Shown here: positions 16,177-25,561 of the stretch, piece after piece
Numbering within the stretch: position 1 is the stretch's first letter
How the letters are laid out: the number at the start of each line of letters is the position of its first letter
Assembly: GCF_947502445.1 (NCBI RefSeq)
Contig: NZ_CANMZW010000010.1
Location: forward strand, 105,775-169,774
Source of the DNA: an uncultured Brevibacillus sp.
GTDB taxonomy: Bacteria; Bacillota; Bacilli; Brevibacillales; Brevibacillaceae
Reading direction: 5' to 3'
Length of the DNA stretch: 64,000 nucleotides
Notes under the pieces: model-generated
Database searches by the model: none
What the model was told of the DNA's origin: nothing
Seen by the model: the letters and a program-made list of their open reading frames with translations, nothing else
Translations under genes and position numbers: made by a program

Positions 16177-17406
16177 TTACTTTTGAATACTGGTTTTGCT
16201 TCCATCCTGCAAGAGCGTTTGACCTTTTACTACGATCTGATCCCCTGCGGAGAGTCCACTCGTAATTTCAATCGAATCACTAGAAGATTTACCGGTTGTT
16301 ACTTCTGTCAGCTTGGCAATCTCCCCCTCCAGCTTAAAGACGAAACGCTTTCCATCCCGATCAAAGACAGCTTTGCGTGAAATAACAAGCGCATTGCTTG
16401 ATTCTGATGTCGTCGATGGGAAAGTGACATTGACTACCATATCCGACTTCAGTTCGTTAGATGGATTCGGAATCGTAATTTCAATCGGATACGCTTTTAA
16501 CTGCGAATCCATAACGGGACTGACAGCCGTTACTTTTGCTTCGATCGTTTTGTCTGTAGATTGTACACTCACCTTAACGACTGTACCAACCTTCACCTTT
16601 GTAATATCAGCTTCCGACAAGTTGGCTTTTACTAAAAGTGGATTGGTATTCACAATCACAACGACAGGCTGTTGACCGGACATTTGTCCCACCGCACCAG
16701 ATACGCTGGAAACAAAGCCACTGATTGGAGCTGTTACTGTTGCATTTGCCAGCTGCTCGCGTGCGTTTGCCAAGCTTACAGCCGATTGGTTTACAGAAGC
16801 CTCAGATACTTGCAGCCCTGTTTTTTGCCCTGCAGCGTGCAAAGACTGCTGGGCATTTTCATAAGAGGTTTGAGCGGTCGTGAGCTGGGAGTTTGCTTGC
16901 TCCATTTGTTGAGCAGAAATCGCTCCCTGGTTAAACAGCTGTTGCATGCGCTGCTGATTAAGCTTGGCATCTGCCAATGCTGTCTCCGCCTGTTTCAGAC
17001 TATTTTTCGCCTGAACCAGCCCTTGGTCAGAGCTGCTGCCCGTTTGGTTAAGACTTGCTTGGGCTACACGAAGTGCAGCTTCAGCCTGCCTCACTGTATT
17101 TTGCAGCTCGGTTTCATCCAGCTTAAACAGCAGCTGCCCCTTCTCCACATGTTGTCCAAGCTTTACAGGCAGTGAAGTAATCTTGCCACCCATTTTTGGT
17201 GAAATCTGAACCTCTTCGCTTGGAGCCAGCTTGGCGCTGATTCCAGCTTCTGAGCTCACAGACCCTGTTTTTACTGTCTCCACCTGTACAGGCGTAACGG
17301 TCTCCACATTTTCCGTAGGCGGCGTTGCCGCTTGCGGGTTGGAGCACCCTGCCACCAATGTAATGGCGAGCAACGCCAAAATGACGGGTTTTTTACTTAT
17401 GTTCAT
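16177..17406 (-). CDS. RND efflux adaptor (HlyD/MFP family) lipoprotein
   Basis: A 409-residue periplasmic-adaptor-type protein. The signal ends in a lipobox (TLVAGCSN), so it is anchored in the outer leaflet of the membrane. It has the family order: lipoyl half (VKLGQHVEKGQLLFKLDETEL), a long coiled-coil hairpin rich in Gln and Ala (about 85-200), second lipoyl half (ATVTAPISGFVSSVSGAVG), beta-barrel and membrane-proximal domains. GAGGAGGG before the ATG at 17406 fixes the start. It follows the RND pump gene by 30 bases and works with it; in a Gram-positive cell no outer membrane channel is needed. Confidence 0.93.
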   Translation of the reverse strand: MNISKKPVILALLAITLVAGCSNPQAATPPTENVETVTPVQVETVKTGSVSSEAGISAKLAPSEEVQISPKMGGKITSLPVKLGQHVEKGQLLFKLDETELQNTVRQAEAALRVAQASLNQTGSSSDQGLVQAKNSLKQAETALADAKLNQQRMQQLFNQGAISAQQMEQANSQLTTAQTSYENAQQSLHAAGQKTGLQVSEASVNQSAVSLANAREQLANATVTAPISGFVSSVSGAVGQMSGQQPVVVIVNTNPLLVKANLSEADITKVKVGTVVKVSVQSTDKTIEAKVTAVSPVMDSQLKAYPIEITIPNPSNELKSDMVVNVTFPSTTSESSNALVISRKAVFDRDGKRFVFKLEGEIAKLTEVTTGKSSSDSIEITSGLSAGDQIVVKGQTLLQDGSKTSIQK

Positions 17407-17436
17407 AAAACTGTCCCTCCTCATCCCACAAACGTC

Positions 17437-20400
17437 TTACGATTCCAAAGCGGGAGCGATTTTCTTTGCTTTTTTCTCTGCTTTTTTCTCTTTTCTTTTT
17501 TGCTTTCTCATACGAGACTTCTTGCCCATGTCATCAAACCACGAAGCCACTACTGGCACCAGTACCAACGTAATCAAAGTAGCAAAGCTCAGACCGAAAA
17601 TAACGGTAACAGCCATTGGCGCCTGTGTTTCTGTACCAGAACCGCCTGAAAACGCGAGTGGTCCAATCGCCAGAATCGTTGTGAGTGTCGTCATCAAAAT
17701 CGGACGCAGACGAATCGGTCCAGCATGAAGAATCGCGTCGTGCAGCTCCCAGCCTTTTGCACGTAATTGGTTTACATAGTCGATCAGAACGATCGCGTTG
17801 TTCACAACCAGACCAATCAATAGAATGTACCCGATAAACACCGATACGCTGATTGTCGTTCCCGTCACAAGCAGTCCCAGGAGTACGCCTGTGATGGTAG
17901 GTGGAACCGAGAACATAATGATGAATGGACTGTAGAGAGATTCAAACTGTGCAGCCATTACCATATAAAGCAAAACTACCGAGAGGATAATAGCTAGACC
18001 AAGACTTCCAAATGACTCGGCCATATCCTCACTTTGTCCTCCAAATTCAACCTTGTAGCCATCCGGAAGGTTCAGTTTATTGATTTTGGCTTGAATATCA
18101 TTGAATACAGAATTAAGATCGCGTCCTGCCAGATCGCTCGTCACTTTCACTTCACGCGTCAGGTTCGAACGATTGATTGTCAGCGGAACGTCTACTCTGC
18201 TAATGCTTGCAACTGAGCTTAAAGCAATCTGCGCTCCACCTGGTGCGGAAATACGCAAGTTGTTCAAGTAGTTGATATCTTCCTGATAATTTTCAGGCAG
18301 TTTGAGTTTAATGTCAATCTCATCATCACCTGTGCGGTACTTCGTTACCGTTTGGCCTTGGAAAGAAGTACGTACACTGGAGAGAATTTGTCCTGTAGAC
18401 AAGCCATAAAGACCTGCTTTCTCAGCGTTTACCTTCACTTCGAATTCCTGTCTGGACTCCTCCATGCTGGTTGTAACATTGCTGGTCCCAGGAACGCTTT
18501 CTACTTCACCTTTTACAATGCTACTGATGTCTTTTAGTACATCCAGGTCATCCCCACGAACAGTCATTTCAATCGGAGATCCTGTTGACATCCCTTGCGC
18601 AGCACTGACTTTAATTTCTGGTCCTGCAATTGGCTTCAATTGCTTTTGCAAGTCCATTACGATGTCATCGGAGGAACGCGTCCGTTTGGTCACATCCACC
18701 AACATCAACGTAATGTTTGCTTGATTGGAAGACAAGGTACTCGCAATTGGAGAACCATTGCTACCAATAGAAGTCGAAATAATATCTTTTTCAGGAACGG
18801 TGTTTACGATGTCCTCTACCTGCTTCGCTACCTTCTCGGTTTCAGCGAGGACAGTACCATTTGGCATCTTAATCGAAACGCTAATTTGTCCTTGGTCCAT
18901 GCTCGGAATAAACTCCGCGCCAATCATTGGGATCAGCATCAACGAACCGATCATCATGATAATCGCCGAACCCATAACGGTTTTACGATGACCCAACGCC
19001 CATTTCAGCAGTCTGTGATAACCCTTCTCCACTTTGCTGAATCCAATGTTGAACCAAGTAACGGGGTTGATTCCTCTGTAATTTTCATGGTTGGCATGGT
19101 TCGGTACCTTTTTCAAAATACGTGAGCTGAGCATCGGTACCAGCAAGATCGAGAATACCAGCGCTGCGATATGGGAGTAGACTACCGTCAACGCCAATGG
19201 TCCAAACAGCTCGGAAGCGATACCTTCTGTTAATGCGATCGGCAAGAATACGCAAATTTGCGCAAGAGCTGACGCCATAACCGCCGTACCTACTTCTTTT
19301 GAACCGACCAATGCTGCTTCCATCATGCCTTTTCCTTGCTCGCGCTGGCGGAAAATGTTCTCCAGCATTACAACGGCGAAGTCAATCAGTGAACCTAACC
19401 CCAACGTCAAACCGGAAAGAGAAATCAGGTTGATCGTTTGTCCCGTCATGTACATCAAAAGGAATGTAGCAATGATCGAAACCGGCAAAACGATGATCGC
19501 AATCAGCATGGATTGCAAGCTGCCGAGGAAGAAGAACAGCAAGATAACACCGACTAAACCACCCAAAAGGGCATGTTCGGCAGTTGTATAGATTGAATCT
19601 TTGATATAGGTAGAAGTATCGAGCGTGGTTGTAATCTGCATATTATCTGGCAGATCCTTCTTGATCTTCTCCAGCTCTTTCTTCACACCATCGGCAACCT
19701 CGATTGTATTTCCGCCAGAAGCTTTCGTGATGGAAATTCCCAAGCTAGGCTTGCCGTTTACATAGCTGAGCTGGGTAATTTCCTCGCGAGTATCCTGCAC
19801 CTCTGCTACATCGCTGAGACGAATGGAATTGCCGCCTACATTAATCGGGGTCAAGGCGATTTGATCTACATTCGCAAATTCCCCTTGTACACGGATATTA
19901 AGCTTTTCATCCCCTTCTCTGACAGCTCCTGCTGACCCGGAAAGGTTACTCGTGGACAATGCCTGCTGCAGCTGATCAAGCGATAGCCCGTATGCTGCCA
20001 GTTTAGCTGGATCGACCACGATATTTACTACACGATTCTGTCCACCACTGATTGAAGCAGCAGCAACGCCGTCAATGCGCTCCAAACGGGATTGAATCAG
20101 GTCCTCAGTCAACTCTTTTAATCGGTTGATATCCTGATCCCCTGTTACAGCAAACTGAATGATTGGTTGGCTGTTCGGGTCAATACGCAGAACGCGCGGC
20201 GCCTTAGCAGAATCAGGCAAAGCGCCGCGAACCTGGTCTACTTTTTCGCGAATATTAAGTGTTGCTTGGTCCAAATCCGTTCCCCAGTTAAACATGAGGA
20301 TAACTTGAGAAGCACCTTCAATGGACACCGAAGAAATGCTGTCCAGATCAGATACTGTACCCAGGGCATTCTCAATCGGTTTCGTAACCAGTTTTTCTAC

Positions 20401-20574
20401 TTCACTCGGAGATCCGCCGTCAACGGATGTAACCACAACGGCTACCGGGAAATTCAGTTCCGGCATCAAATCGATCGCCAAGCGAGGGAGAGAAACAAAG
20501 CCAAAAATAATCATTGCCAGAGTCAGCATGATCATTGTAACTGGCCGTTTAATCGATAGTTCTGAAAAGTTCAA
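17437..20574 (-). CDS. RND family efflux pump, AcrB/SwrC-like (HAE1)
   Basis: A 1045-residue pump with the duplicated RND layout: a transmembrane helix at the start (RPVTMIMLTLAMIIFGFVSL), a large porter loop, helices 2-6 from about 320 to 540, then the second half ending near 1020. The C-terminus is highly basic. It would use proton motive force to expel hydrophobic drugs, surfactants or its own lipopeptides, as SwrC does for surfactin in B. subtilis. The helix-4 proton-relay motif reads GSLIDFAVVMLENI, so only the first of the usual two aspartates is present. A TTG at 20574 follows AGAGGTGA and is chosen over the frame start at 20643. Confidence 0.93.
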   Translation of the reverse strand: MNFSELSIKRPVTMIMLTLAMIIFGFVSLPRLAIDLMPELNFPVAVVVTSVDGGSPSEVEKLVTKPIENALGTVSDLDSISSVSIEGASQVILMFNWGTDLDQATLNIREKVDQVRGALPDSAKAPRVLRIDPNSQPIIQFAVTGDQDINRLKELTEDLIQSRLERIDGVAAASISGGQNRVVNIVVDPAKLAAYGLSLDQLQQALSTSNLSGSAGAVREGDEKLNIRVQGEFANVDQIALTPINVGGNSIRLSDVAEVQDTREEITQLSYVNGKPSLGISITKASGGNTIEVADGVKKELEKIKKDLPDNMQITTTLDTSTYIKDSIYTTAEHALLGGLVGVILLFFFLGSLQSMLIAIIVLPVSIIATFLLMYMTGQTINLISLSGLTLGLGSLIDFAVVMLENIFRQREQGKGMMEAALVGSKEVGTAVMASALAQICVFLPIALTEGIASELFGPLALTVVYSHIAALVFSILLVPMLSSRILKKVPNHANHENYRGINPVTWFNIGFSKVEKGYHRLLKWALGHRKTVMGSAIIMMIGSLMLIPMIGAEFIPSMDQGQISVSIKMPNGTVLAETEKVAKQVEDIVNTVPEKDIISTSIGSNGSPIASTLSSNQANITLMLVDVTKRTRSSDDIVMDLQKQLKPIAGPEIKVSAAQGMSTGSPIEMTVRGDDLDVLKDISSIVKGEVESVPGTSNVTTSMEESRQEFEVKVNAEKAGLYGLSTGQILSSVRTSFQGQTVTKYRTGDDEIDIKLKLPENYQEDINYLNNLRISAPGGAQIALSSVASISRVDVPLTINRSNLTREVKVTSDLAGRDLNSVFNDIQAKINKLNLPDGYKVEFGGQSEDMAESFGSLGLAIILSVVLLYMVMAAQFESLYSPFIIMFSVPPTITGVLLGLLVTGTTISVSVFIGYILLIGLVVNNAIVLIDYVNQLRAKGWELHDAILHAGPIRLRPILMTTLTTILAIGPLAFSGGSGTETQAPMAVTVIFGLSFATLITLVLVPVVASWFDDMGKKSRMRKQKRKEKKAEKKAKKIAPALES

Positions 20575-20676
20575 TCCACTCACCTCTTCTTTTTGAACGT
20601 ATAGGAATTTATAAGCACGAAGCTTATAAATTCTGGAGCGCATGACAACTCTTTTGCTAAACGCGGTCGCTCCACC

Positions 20677-20707
20677 TTGAGGAAGCCTCGATAGAGGTTT
20701 TCTTCAA
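20677..20707. repeat. Imperfect inverted repeat between marR-type gene and RND pump
   Basis: TTGAGGAAGCC and GGTTTTCTTCAA pair with a few wobbles around an 8-base loop. It may be an mRNA processing or attenuation structure; no T-run follows. Confidence 0.35.
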
Positions 20708-20762
20708 ACTCGGCTTTTTCTGTTCATCAAAAGCAAGACAAAGCCTTTGCTGTTTGAATGAA

Positions 20763-21149
20763 TCAGCTCGTTAGTTCTCTCTTTGGCGCAAACGACTCAT
20801 GTAAAGCTTGAAGAGATGAGATTGCCTTAAGATCATCTAACTCCATCCCCTCCTGGTCAAATATTCGCTCGGTCAACGAAACCCACACAATTCTGCGATC
20901 CGTTTGATCCCGAAACCTACGTACCAGTCCTTCCTGCTCCAGCCTGTTGATCAACCCAGAAGTTGTACTGTATGAAAGATCGACAGCCTTGCTTATGTCA
21001 CCCATCGTTTTTGGACCGTCTTCAATATGCTCCAAGATCAGAACCTGCTGCCAGGTAACATCTCCTGTGTCCAAAATCTTCTTTGAAAGCAGTGAAAACA
21101 AGGCACTTGCTTCCCTCTGAAGCTTTGCCAGCTGAATCAGTTCTCTCAT
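20763..21149 (-). CDS. MarR family transcriptional regulator
   Basis: A 128-residue winged-helix protein. The recognition region TMGDISKAVDLSYSTTSGLI and wing RRFRDQTDRRIVWVSLTE are clear MarR features. It is the first gene of the operon with the RND pump (188 bases downstream) and adaptor, so it most likely represses that operon and is released by a pump substrate. GGGGAGG lies five bases before the ATG at 21149. The C-terminal dimerisation helix is short and ends soon after AISSLQALHESF, slightly below the usual 140 residues. Confidence 0.9.
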   Translation of the reverse strand: MRELIQLAKLQREASALFSLLSKKILDTGDVTWQQVLILEHIEDGPKTMGDISKAVDLSYSTTSGLINRLEQEGLVRRFRDQTDRRIVWVSLTERIFDQEGMELDDLKAISSLQALHESFAPKRELTS

Positions 21150-21205
21150 GAAAGCCTCCCCTTGCATTCACTCATGACCACAGACTCATCTTTACAGTTC
21201 GCCCA

Positions 21206-21227
21206 TTTACCTACTTTATTTTACCTA
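21206..21227. promoter_or_regulatory. Direct repeat TTTACCTA, candidate MarR operator
   Basis: Two copies of TTTACCTA start at 21206 and 21220, 14 bases apart, between the marR-type gene and the divergent histidine kinase gene. Confidence 0.35.
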
Positions 21228-21354
21228 TAGAAGCAGGCGGAAAAGTCTATCAGCTGGATGATTTCAACAAGGGCATCATCTATCTGGAGATAGACGACAC
21301 CCCATGCTAAAATGAAACTAAGCGAACAACTGCTGGAGAAAGAAGGCTATTTCT

Positions 21355-22560
21355 TTGCTGAAAATGAGCGTAAAAGCCATTCAAAAACGTTTACTGATCA
21401 TCTGGTTTTCTGTGCTGATTGTGTTAGCATTACTACCAGATGCGTTTATGCGCGAAACTCCTTTGCAATTTTCTACTACAATTTTACTATGCCTTTTATA
21501 CATTGTCGTCTTTTGGATGTCGAAAAGGAAATGGAAACCTTACCAGTTTGAGCTAGTAACAGTCCTCCTAGGCTCTTTATCTATTGCAAAAGGGCTCTGG
21601 TCGGGGGGAGATGGGTACGGAATGATACTTCCGCTCGCCGTTTTTATCGGGTTTCATATTGATGGTCGACGTTCCTTGGCGTATGCTATCTTTTTTTGTG
21701 CTACTACCACCCTACTTTTGTATTTCGACGAACTGTTAAAAATTACTCACGTTATCCCCTTCATCCTTACCTTTGTCGGTTGCTACATCGGCGCCAGGGG
21801 ATATCGCATACAGAATGAAGCTTACAAAACGAATCAAACGCATCTTGAGGAGCTGCAAAAAACGCATAAAGAGCTGCAAGAAGCACATGGTCAGCTGCAG
21901 GAGGCTACCCTGCATACGCTTCAAGTGGCGGTTTTGGAAGAGCGCACGAGAATCGCGCGGGATATCCATGATGCTTTGGGGCATAGTCTCACCTCGCTGA
22001 TTGTTCAGCTCCACGCCTTGAAATACATGCTTCAGGATGGTCCCGAGCATGCCCAGGAGGCAGTGCGCAATATGCTCGGTGTTGCCAAACAAAGCCTGGA
22101 GGAGATTCGCTCTTCCGTGCATACGCTTGCCATGGATAAAACCTCGCTCGGCTTGACTCCGCTTCGTGCTCTTTTGTCCCAAGCCGAGAAGCATACAGGT
22201 ATCAGAATGGAGCTCATTTCGTCAGACCAAGAAATTCATTTATCCCAGGAGCTGACGATTACCTTTTACCGGATTTTACAGGAAGCGGTTACAAATTCCT
22301 TGCGTCATTCCAATGCCAACGAGATTCAGGTGGTCTTCGAGAAGCGGAATCAATCCTTGTTTCTGTCCATTCGCGATGACGGCAAAATTACTGCGGATAC
22401 CATCATCAAACCGGGCTTTGGATTAAATGGTATCTCAGAGCGTATTCGTCAATTGAACGGAAGCCTCGCCTACTTTGTCCGTGAGCCACACGGATTTCAA
22501 CTAGATGTCGTTATTCCATTAGAACAATCTGAACGTGAAGAAAGGAGCATGCGATCATGA
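21355..22560 (+). CDS. NarL-type (HisKA_3) sensor histidine kinase
   Basis: A 401-residue membrane kinase with about five hydrophobic segments in the first 140 residues, then a coiled coil (HLEELQKTHKELQEAHGQLQ), then the HisKA_3 phosphoacceptor EERTRIARDIHDALGHSLTS with the H-D-x-L-G-H box, and an ATPase domain whose N box is FYRILQEAVTNSLRHSNANE and G box GFGLNGISERIRQL. The TTG at 21355 is eight bases after AGAAGG; an ATG at 21364 is the alternative. It overlaps the response regulator gene by ATGA, so the two are translationally coupled. The signal is unknown. Confidence 0.92.
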   Translation: MLKMSVKAIQKRLLIIWFSVLIVLALLPDAFMRETPLQFSTTILLCLLYIVVFWMSKRKWKPYQFELVTVLLGSLSIAKGLWSGGDGYGMILPLAVFIGFHIDGRRSLAYAIFFCATTTLLLYFDELLKITHVIPFILTFVGCYIGARGYRIQNEAYKTNQTHLEELQKTHKELQEAHGQLQEATLHTLQVAVLEERTRIARDIHDALGHSLTSLIVQLHALKYMLQDGPEHAQEAVRNMLGVAKQSLEEIRSSVHTLAMDKTSLGLTPLRALLSQAEKHTGIRMELISSDQEIHLSQELTITFYRILQEAVTNSLRHSNANEIQVVFEKRNQSLFLSIRDDGKITADTIIKPGFGLNGISERIRQLNGSLAYFVREPHGFQLDVVIPLEQSEREERSMRS

Positions 22561-23243
22561 CAGAAACAACGAAATCCAAGAGCATTCGTGTGGTCCTCGT
22601 CGATGACCAGACAATGATTCGCCAAGGGCTGGGTTATGTAATACAAATGCAGCCGGATATGGAGGTAATCGGGGAAGCATCCGACGGTGATGAGGCGATC
22701 AAGCTGGTCGGGATCCTCTCTCCAGACGTTGTGTTAATGGACGTGCAAATGCCAAATAAATCGGGAATTGATGCTACCCGTGAAATCATGCGGCTTCACC
22801 CGAGTATAAAGGTTCTGATCCTTACGACATTTGACAATCACAATTACGTGGTAGACGGAATCCGCGCCGGTGCAGTTGGCTATATGCTCAAAGATGCAGA
22901 TTCCCAAGAAATGCTCGATCTGATTCGTCGTGCCTATCAGGGTGAGGCGCTTTTTCACACTGTGACCGCCGCAAAAGCCTTGGCAGAAGCTCTACAAGCT
23001 CAGCGGCCAGTCGTACCCGATCCAAGCAGCAGTCCTCCTGTATTATTGGACGACTTGACCGAGCGTGAACTGGATGTCTTGCAACAAATCGCTTACGGGT
23101 ACCGAAACGACCAGATAGCACAAAACCTGTTCATTTCTGAAGGAACGGTAAAAACTCATGTCCATCGTATTTTGCAAAAAATGGGAGTCGAAGATCGCAC
23201 ACAAGCAGTAGCCAAAGCTTTGAGGCACCAATTGGTAAAATAG
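22557..23243 (+). CDS. LuxR/NarL family response regulator
   Basis: A 228-residue regulator. The receiver domain has the acidic pair VLVDDQTM, the phosphoacceptor Asp in DVVLMDVQMPNKSG, the Thr in LTTFDN and the Lys in YMLKDADS. After a 30-residue linker rich in Pro and Ser comes the LuxR helix-turn-helix: LTERELDVLQQIAYGYRNDQ with GTVKTHVHRILQKMG. It is the partner of the kinase that overlaps its start. The closest Bacilli homologues are of the DesR/LiaR/YdfI type, but the regulon cannot be told from this window. The adjacent MarR-RND operon is a possible but unproven target. Confidence 0.94.
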   Translation: MTETTKSKSIRVVLVDDQTMIRQGLGYVIQMQPDMEVIGEASDGDEAIKLVGILSPDVVLMDVQMPNKSGIDATREIMRLHPSIKVLILTTFDNHNYVVDGIRAGAVGYMLKDADSQEMLDLIRRAYQGEALFHTVTAAKALAEALQAQRPVVPDPSSSPPVLLDDLTERELDVLQQIAYGYRNDQIAQNLFISEGTVKTHVHRILQKMGVEDRTQAVAKALRHQLVK

Positions 23244-23271
23244 TCTGATTATTACACACCTGGAATATGCA

Positions 23272-23586
23272 CTATGTTAGTATAATACAAGAATTGTCTG
23301 TGTGAAAAGTAAACATACACACTCCTTCAAAGAATGATGTCTCCCGGAGGGCTTGTCTGACGTCGACCACAGCTTGATCGATTTGAAGTACACGACAAAT
23401 GAAAACGAGTCCTCCCCAGGCGTCCCAAAACCCCCACTCCTTTTCTCCTTTCTTTAGCAAGCGGATCAATGATGTCAACTCCCGTTCAGCCTTTTTGTAA
23501 ATTATTCCACTGCGCGACACTCTTTGACAAGAAGTTACAAAAAGATTGATCCGAAAGACTTGCAACTTCTTCTCGTTCAGGACCAT
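23272..23586 (-). CDS. Hypothetical protein
   Basis: A 104-residue product I do not recognise. The central part looks like a charged helix (KKAERELTSLIRLLKKGEKE) followed by a tryptophan-rich stretch (WGFWDAWGGLVFICR). It starts at the ATG 23586, just past the terminator of the PAS kinase gene, with only AGGAAA very close to the ATG as ribosome binding site. No terminator is seen after it. The coding potential is moderate, and the protein may be real or a chance frame. Confidence 0.4.
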   Translation of the reverse strand: MVLNEKKLQVFRINLFVTSCQRVSRSGIIYKKAERELTSLIRLLKKGEKEWGFWDAWGGLVFICRVLQIDQAVVDVRQALRETSFFEGVCMFTFHTDNSCIILT

Positions 23587-23603
23587 TTTCCTGGCAATCA
23601 TGC

Positions 23604-23631
23604 AAAAAAGACGGCCTCAAGTTCCGTCTTT
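23604..23631 (-). terminator. Terminator of the PAS kinase gene
   Basis: AAAGACGG and CCGTCTTT form an 8-bp stem with a 9-base loop, followed on the minus strand by TTT. Confidence 0.85.
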
Positions 23632-23662
23632 AGACTTATCTACTTTATGCATCTGATCCCCA

Positions 23663-25183
23663 TCAAGGCCGGGCGAGCGGTAACCGAATTTCAAAACGTG
23701 CTCCCTGCAATTTTGGAGAGTTGTCTGCAAAAATTTCTCCGCCATGATCAACGATGATCCTTTGTGTCGTTGACAATCCGAGTCCTGTTCCTTCTTGCTT
23801 TGTCGTATAGAAAGGGACAAACAGATTTTGCTTACTGATTTCGGAGAGTCCAGGACCGTTATCCTCAACGGTAATCACGACTTCATTAATGGAGGAAAAC
23901 ACAGAAACAACTACCAGATTTCCCTGGGTAAGCAATGCTTCAAACGAGTTTTTCAAGATATTTAAAATGGCTTGCTTTATACGAGAGCGATGTCCAAATA
24001 CGAACCACTCTCCTTGGGCGATCTTCAGCTCCAACTTGATTCCTCGTCGATTTGCCTCGGGCTCCAATAAACGCAGAACCCCGTATAACTCGTCCATCAC
24101 TAAAAAACGCTCGGAGACAATGTTGTCGTCTCTGTACCTGGCTAAAACGAGAACATCGTTTAGAAGACCATCTATTCTTTCGATTTCGGTTAAAATGACA
24201 GAAAAATAAGAATCATTTCGACTTGTCGTGCCTTGCTCTCTGATTAACTGAATAAATCCTTTAATCGAAGTCAACGGATTCCGAATCTCATGAGCCATAC
24301 CAGCTGCCAATTGTCCAACCGCAGCCAGTGCTTCTCGTTTGCTGAGCTCCTCTTCGTAACGCTTGCTCTCCGTCACATTGCGCAGTACAGCGATCGCACC
24401 CCATAGCTCCCCCTTGTAGACAATGGGACTTGTACTTACCGTTGTCCACTTTCCGTTGTACTCAGCTACATAATGTCCAGACTGCCCCTTTTCCACCACC
24501 CACTGAATAAATCGTTCACTGTCATGCGGGCGAAAAGCCCTATCAATATTTTTACCGATCACCTGCTCGCGCTCTACACCTAGCAGCTTGACAAGAGCGG
24601 AATTTGCTTCAATAACGGTCATGTCCCGATTGATCATCAATACCGCGATGTCGCTTGATTGCAGCACGAGGTGACCGAGCTCTTGCTCTGCTACTACATG
24701 ACTATTCTCGTCATCCCACGATACCCTCGAGGTGTTCTCATAGGCTTGCTGTTGTGCCAGCTGATGAAAGTCTTCTTCGACACGCTTCATCAAATGATCA
24801 GCAGCTCTATAAACAATCAACTGAGTTAACAAAAACTCCTTTTGCTCCAGATCTGACTGTACTAATTTGGAATGATCCTTGTTTAAGTTATTAACAATAA
24901 TATCCCGTAAAATCCGAATACTTTTCAATACACACGTCAGCCGGACATCACCAGAGAAGCAGCTAAGCGAAAAATTTCTATATGCTTGGTCCAAAGAGGA
25001 AATATCCTCTGTTTCCACAATGTCAGCCAATCTGTGAATGAGTTGTACGAGTAGCGCCTCGGTATTTTCACGTTTCTCAAGAATGGATTCAGAGATATCC
25101 GAATCATCAGAAAGACAAGAAAACGTTTCTACTGCTAATGGAGACGCCAAATGACTAAGATACATTCGTATTCGATTTTTCAA
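23663..25183 (-). CDS. Orphan PAS-domain sensor histidine kinase, sporulation-kinase type
   Basis: A 506-residue soluble kinase without membrane segments. The first 160 residues are helical and resemble the RsbRD-type N-terminal module; a PAS domain spans about 170-285 (VLMINRDMTVIEANSALVKL); the HisKA box is AAGMAHEIRNPLTSIKGFI; the ATPase has the N box ILNILKNSFEAL, DNGPGL and GTGLGLSTTQRI. No response regulator gene accompanies it, so it probably feeds a phosphorelay such as Spo0F/Spo0B, as KinA-KinE do. The start is TTG at 25183 after AAAGGAG. A palindromic cre-like site lies about 230 bases upstream. Confidence 0.9.
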   Translation of the reverse strand: MKNRIRMYLSHLASPLAVETFSCLSDDSDISESILEKRENTEALLVQLIHRLADIVETEDISSLDQAYRNFSLSCFSGDVRLTCVLKSIRILRDIIVNNLNKDHSKLVQSDLEQKEFLLTQLIVYRAADHLMKRVEEDFHQLAQQQAYENTSRVSWDDENSHVVAEQELGHLVLQSSDIAVLMINRDMTVIEANSALVKLLGVEREQVIGKNIDRAFRPHDSERFIQWVVEKGQSGHYVAEYNGKWTTVSTSPIVYKGELWGAIAVLRNVTESKRYEEELSKREALAAVGQLAAGMAHEIRNPLTSIKGFIQLIREQGTTSRNDSYFSVILTEIERIDGLLNDVLVLARYRDDNIVSERFLVMDELYGVLRLLEPEANRRGIKLELKIAQGEWFVFGHRSRIKQAILNILKNSFEALLTQGNLVVVSVFSSINEVVITVEDNGPGLSEISKQNLFVPFYTTKQEGTGLGLSTTQRIIVDHGGEIFADNSPKLQGARFEIRLPLARP

Positions 25184-25522
25184 ATCACTCTGGCTCCTTT
25201 TTCATCTTGCTTCAATAAGGCTTTTTCTTCCAAGTATGTAATCGTATTGCTTCTATTATGGACGTAACTACATCAAGAAGTAAAGCGGATCGGATGAGAC
25301 CAACAGAAGATCATGCCTTTTATGTAAGGAAAATGAGTTGGAGTTGCATTGTTTCGTTGGAATACATTAAGAATGTGAATGAAACGAAGATGAATTTTTT
25401 TACGCATCCGTAAGCGCTTACGTCACTTCTCTAATCATATCATGACTGGTCAACTAAATGTTAAAAAATGTTTATTCTTCAATGATTGTTAAAAATTCGA
25501 GAAGTGTTTGTACCAATTGGAT
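25184..25522. other. 339-base intergenic region upstream of the PAS kinase
   Basis: No reading frame with a ribosome binding site was found on either strand. It holds the cre-like palindrome at 25409-25422 and AT-rich DNA that may contain the kinase promoter; no clear -35/-10 pair stands out. Confidence 0.5.
25409..25422. promoter_or_regulatory. cre-like palindrome (CcpA site candidate)
   Basis: CGTAAGCGCTTACG is a perfect 14-bp palindrome and equals the strong CcpA site TGTAAGCGCTTACA except for the outermost pair. It lies upstream of the PAS kinase gene. Confidence 0.5.
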
Positions 25523-25553
25523 AAAAAAGCACCTGCCCCCAAAGGGACAAGTG
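25523..25553 (-). terminator. Rho-independent terminator
   Basis: GCACTTGTCCC pairs with GGGGCAGGTGC (one bulge); TTTTTT follows on the minus strand. It ends the monooxygenase-like gene. Confidence 0.85.
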
Positions 25554-25561
25554 CCTACTTC

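Noticed and set aside
20677..20707. Inverted repeat as a rho-independent terminator
   Set aside because: No T-run follows, and the pump gene downstream needs transcription through it.
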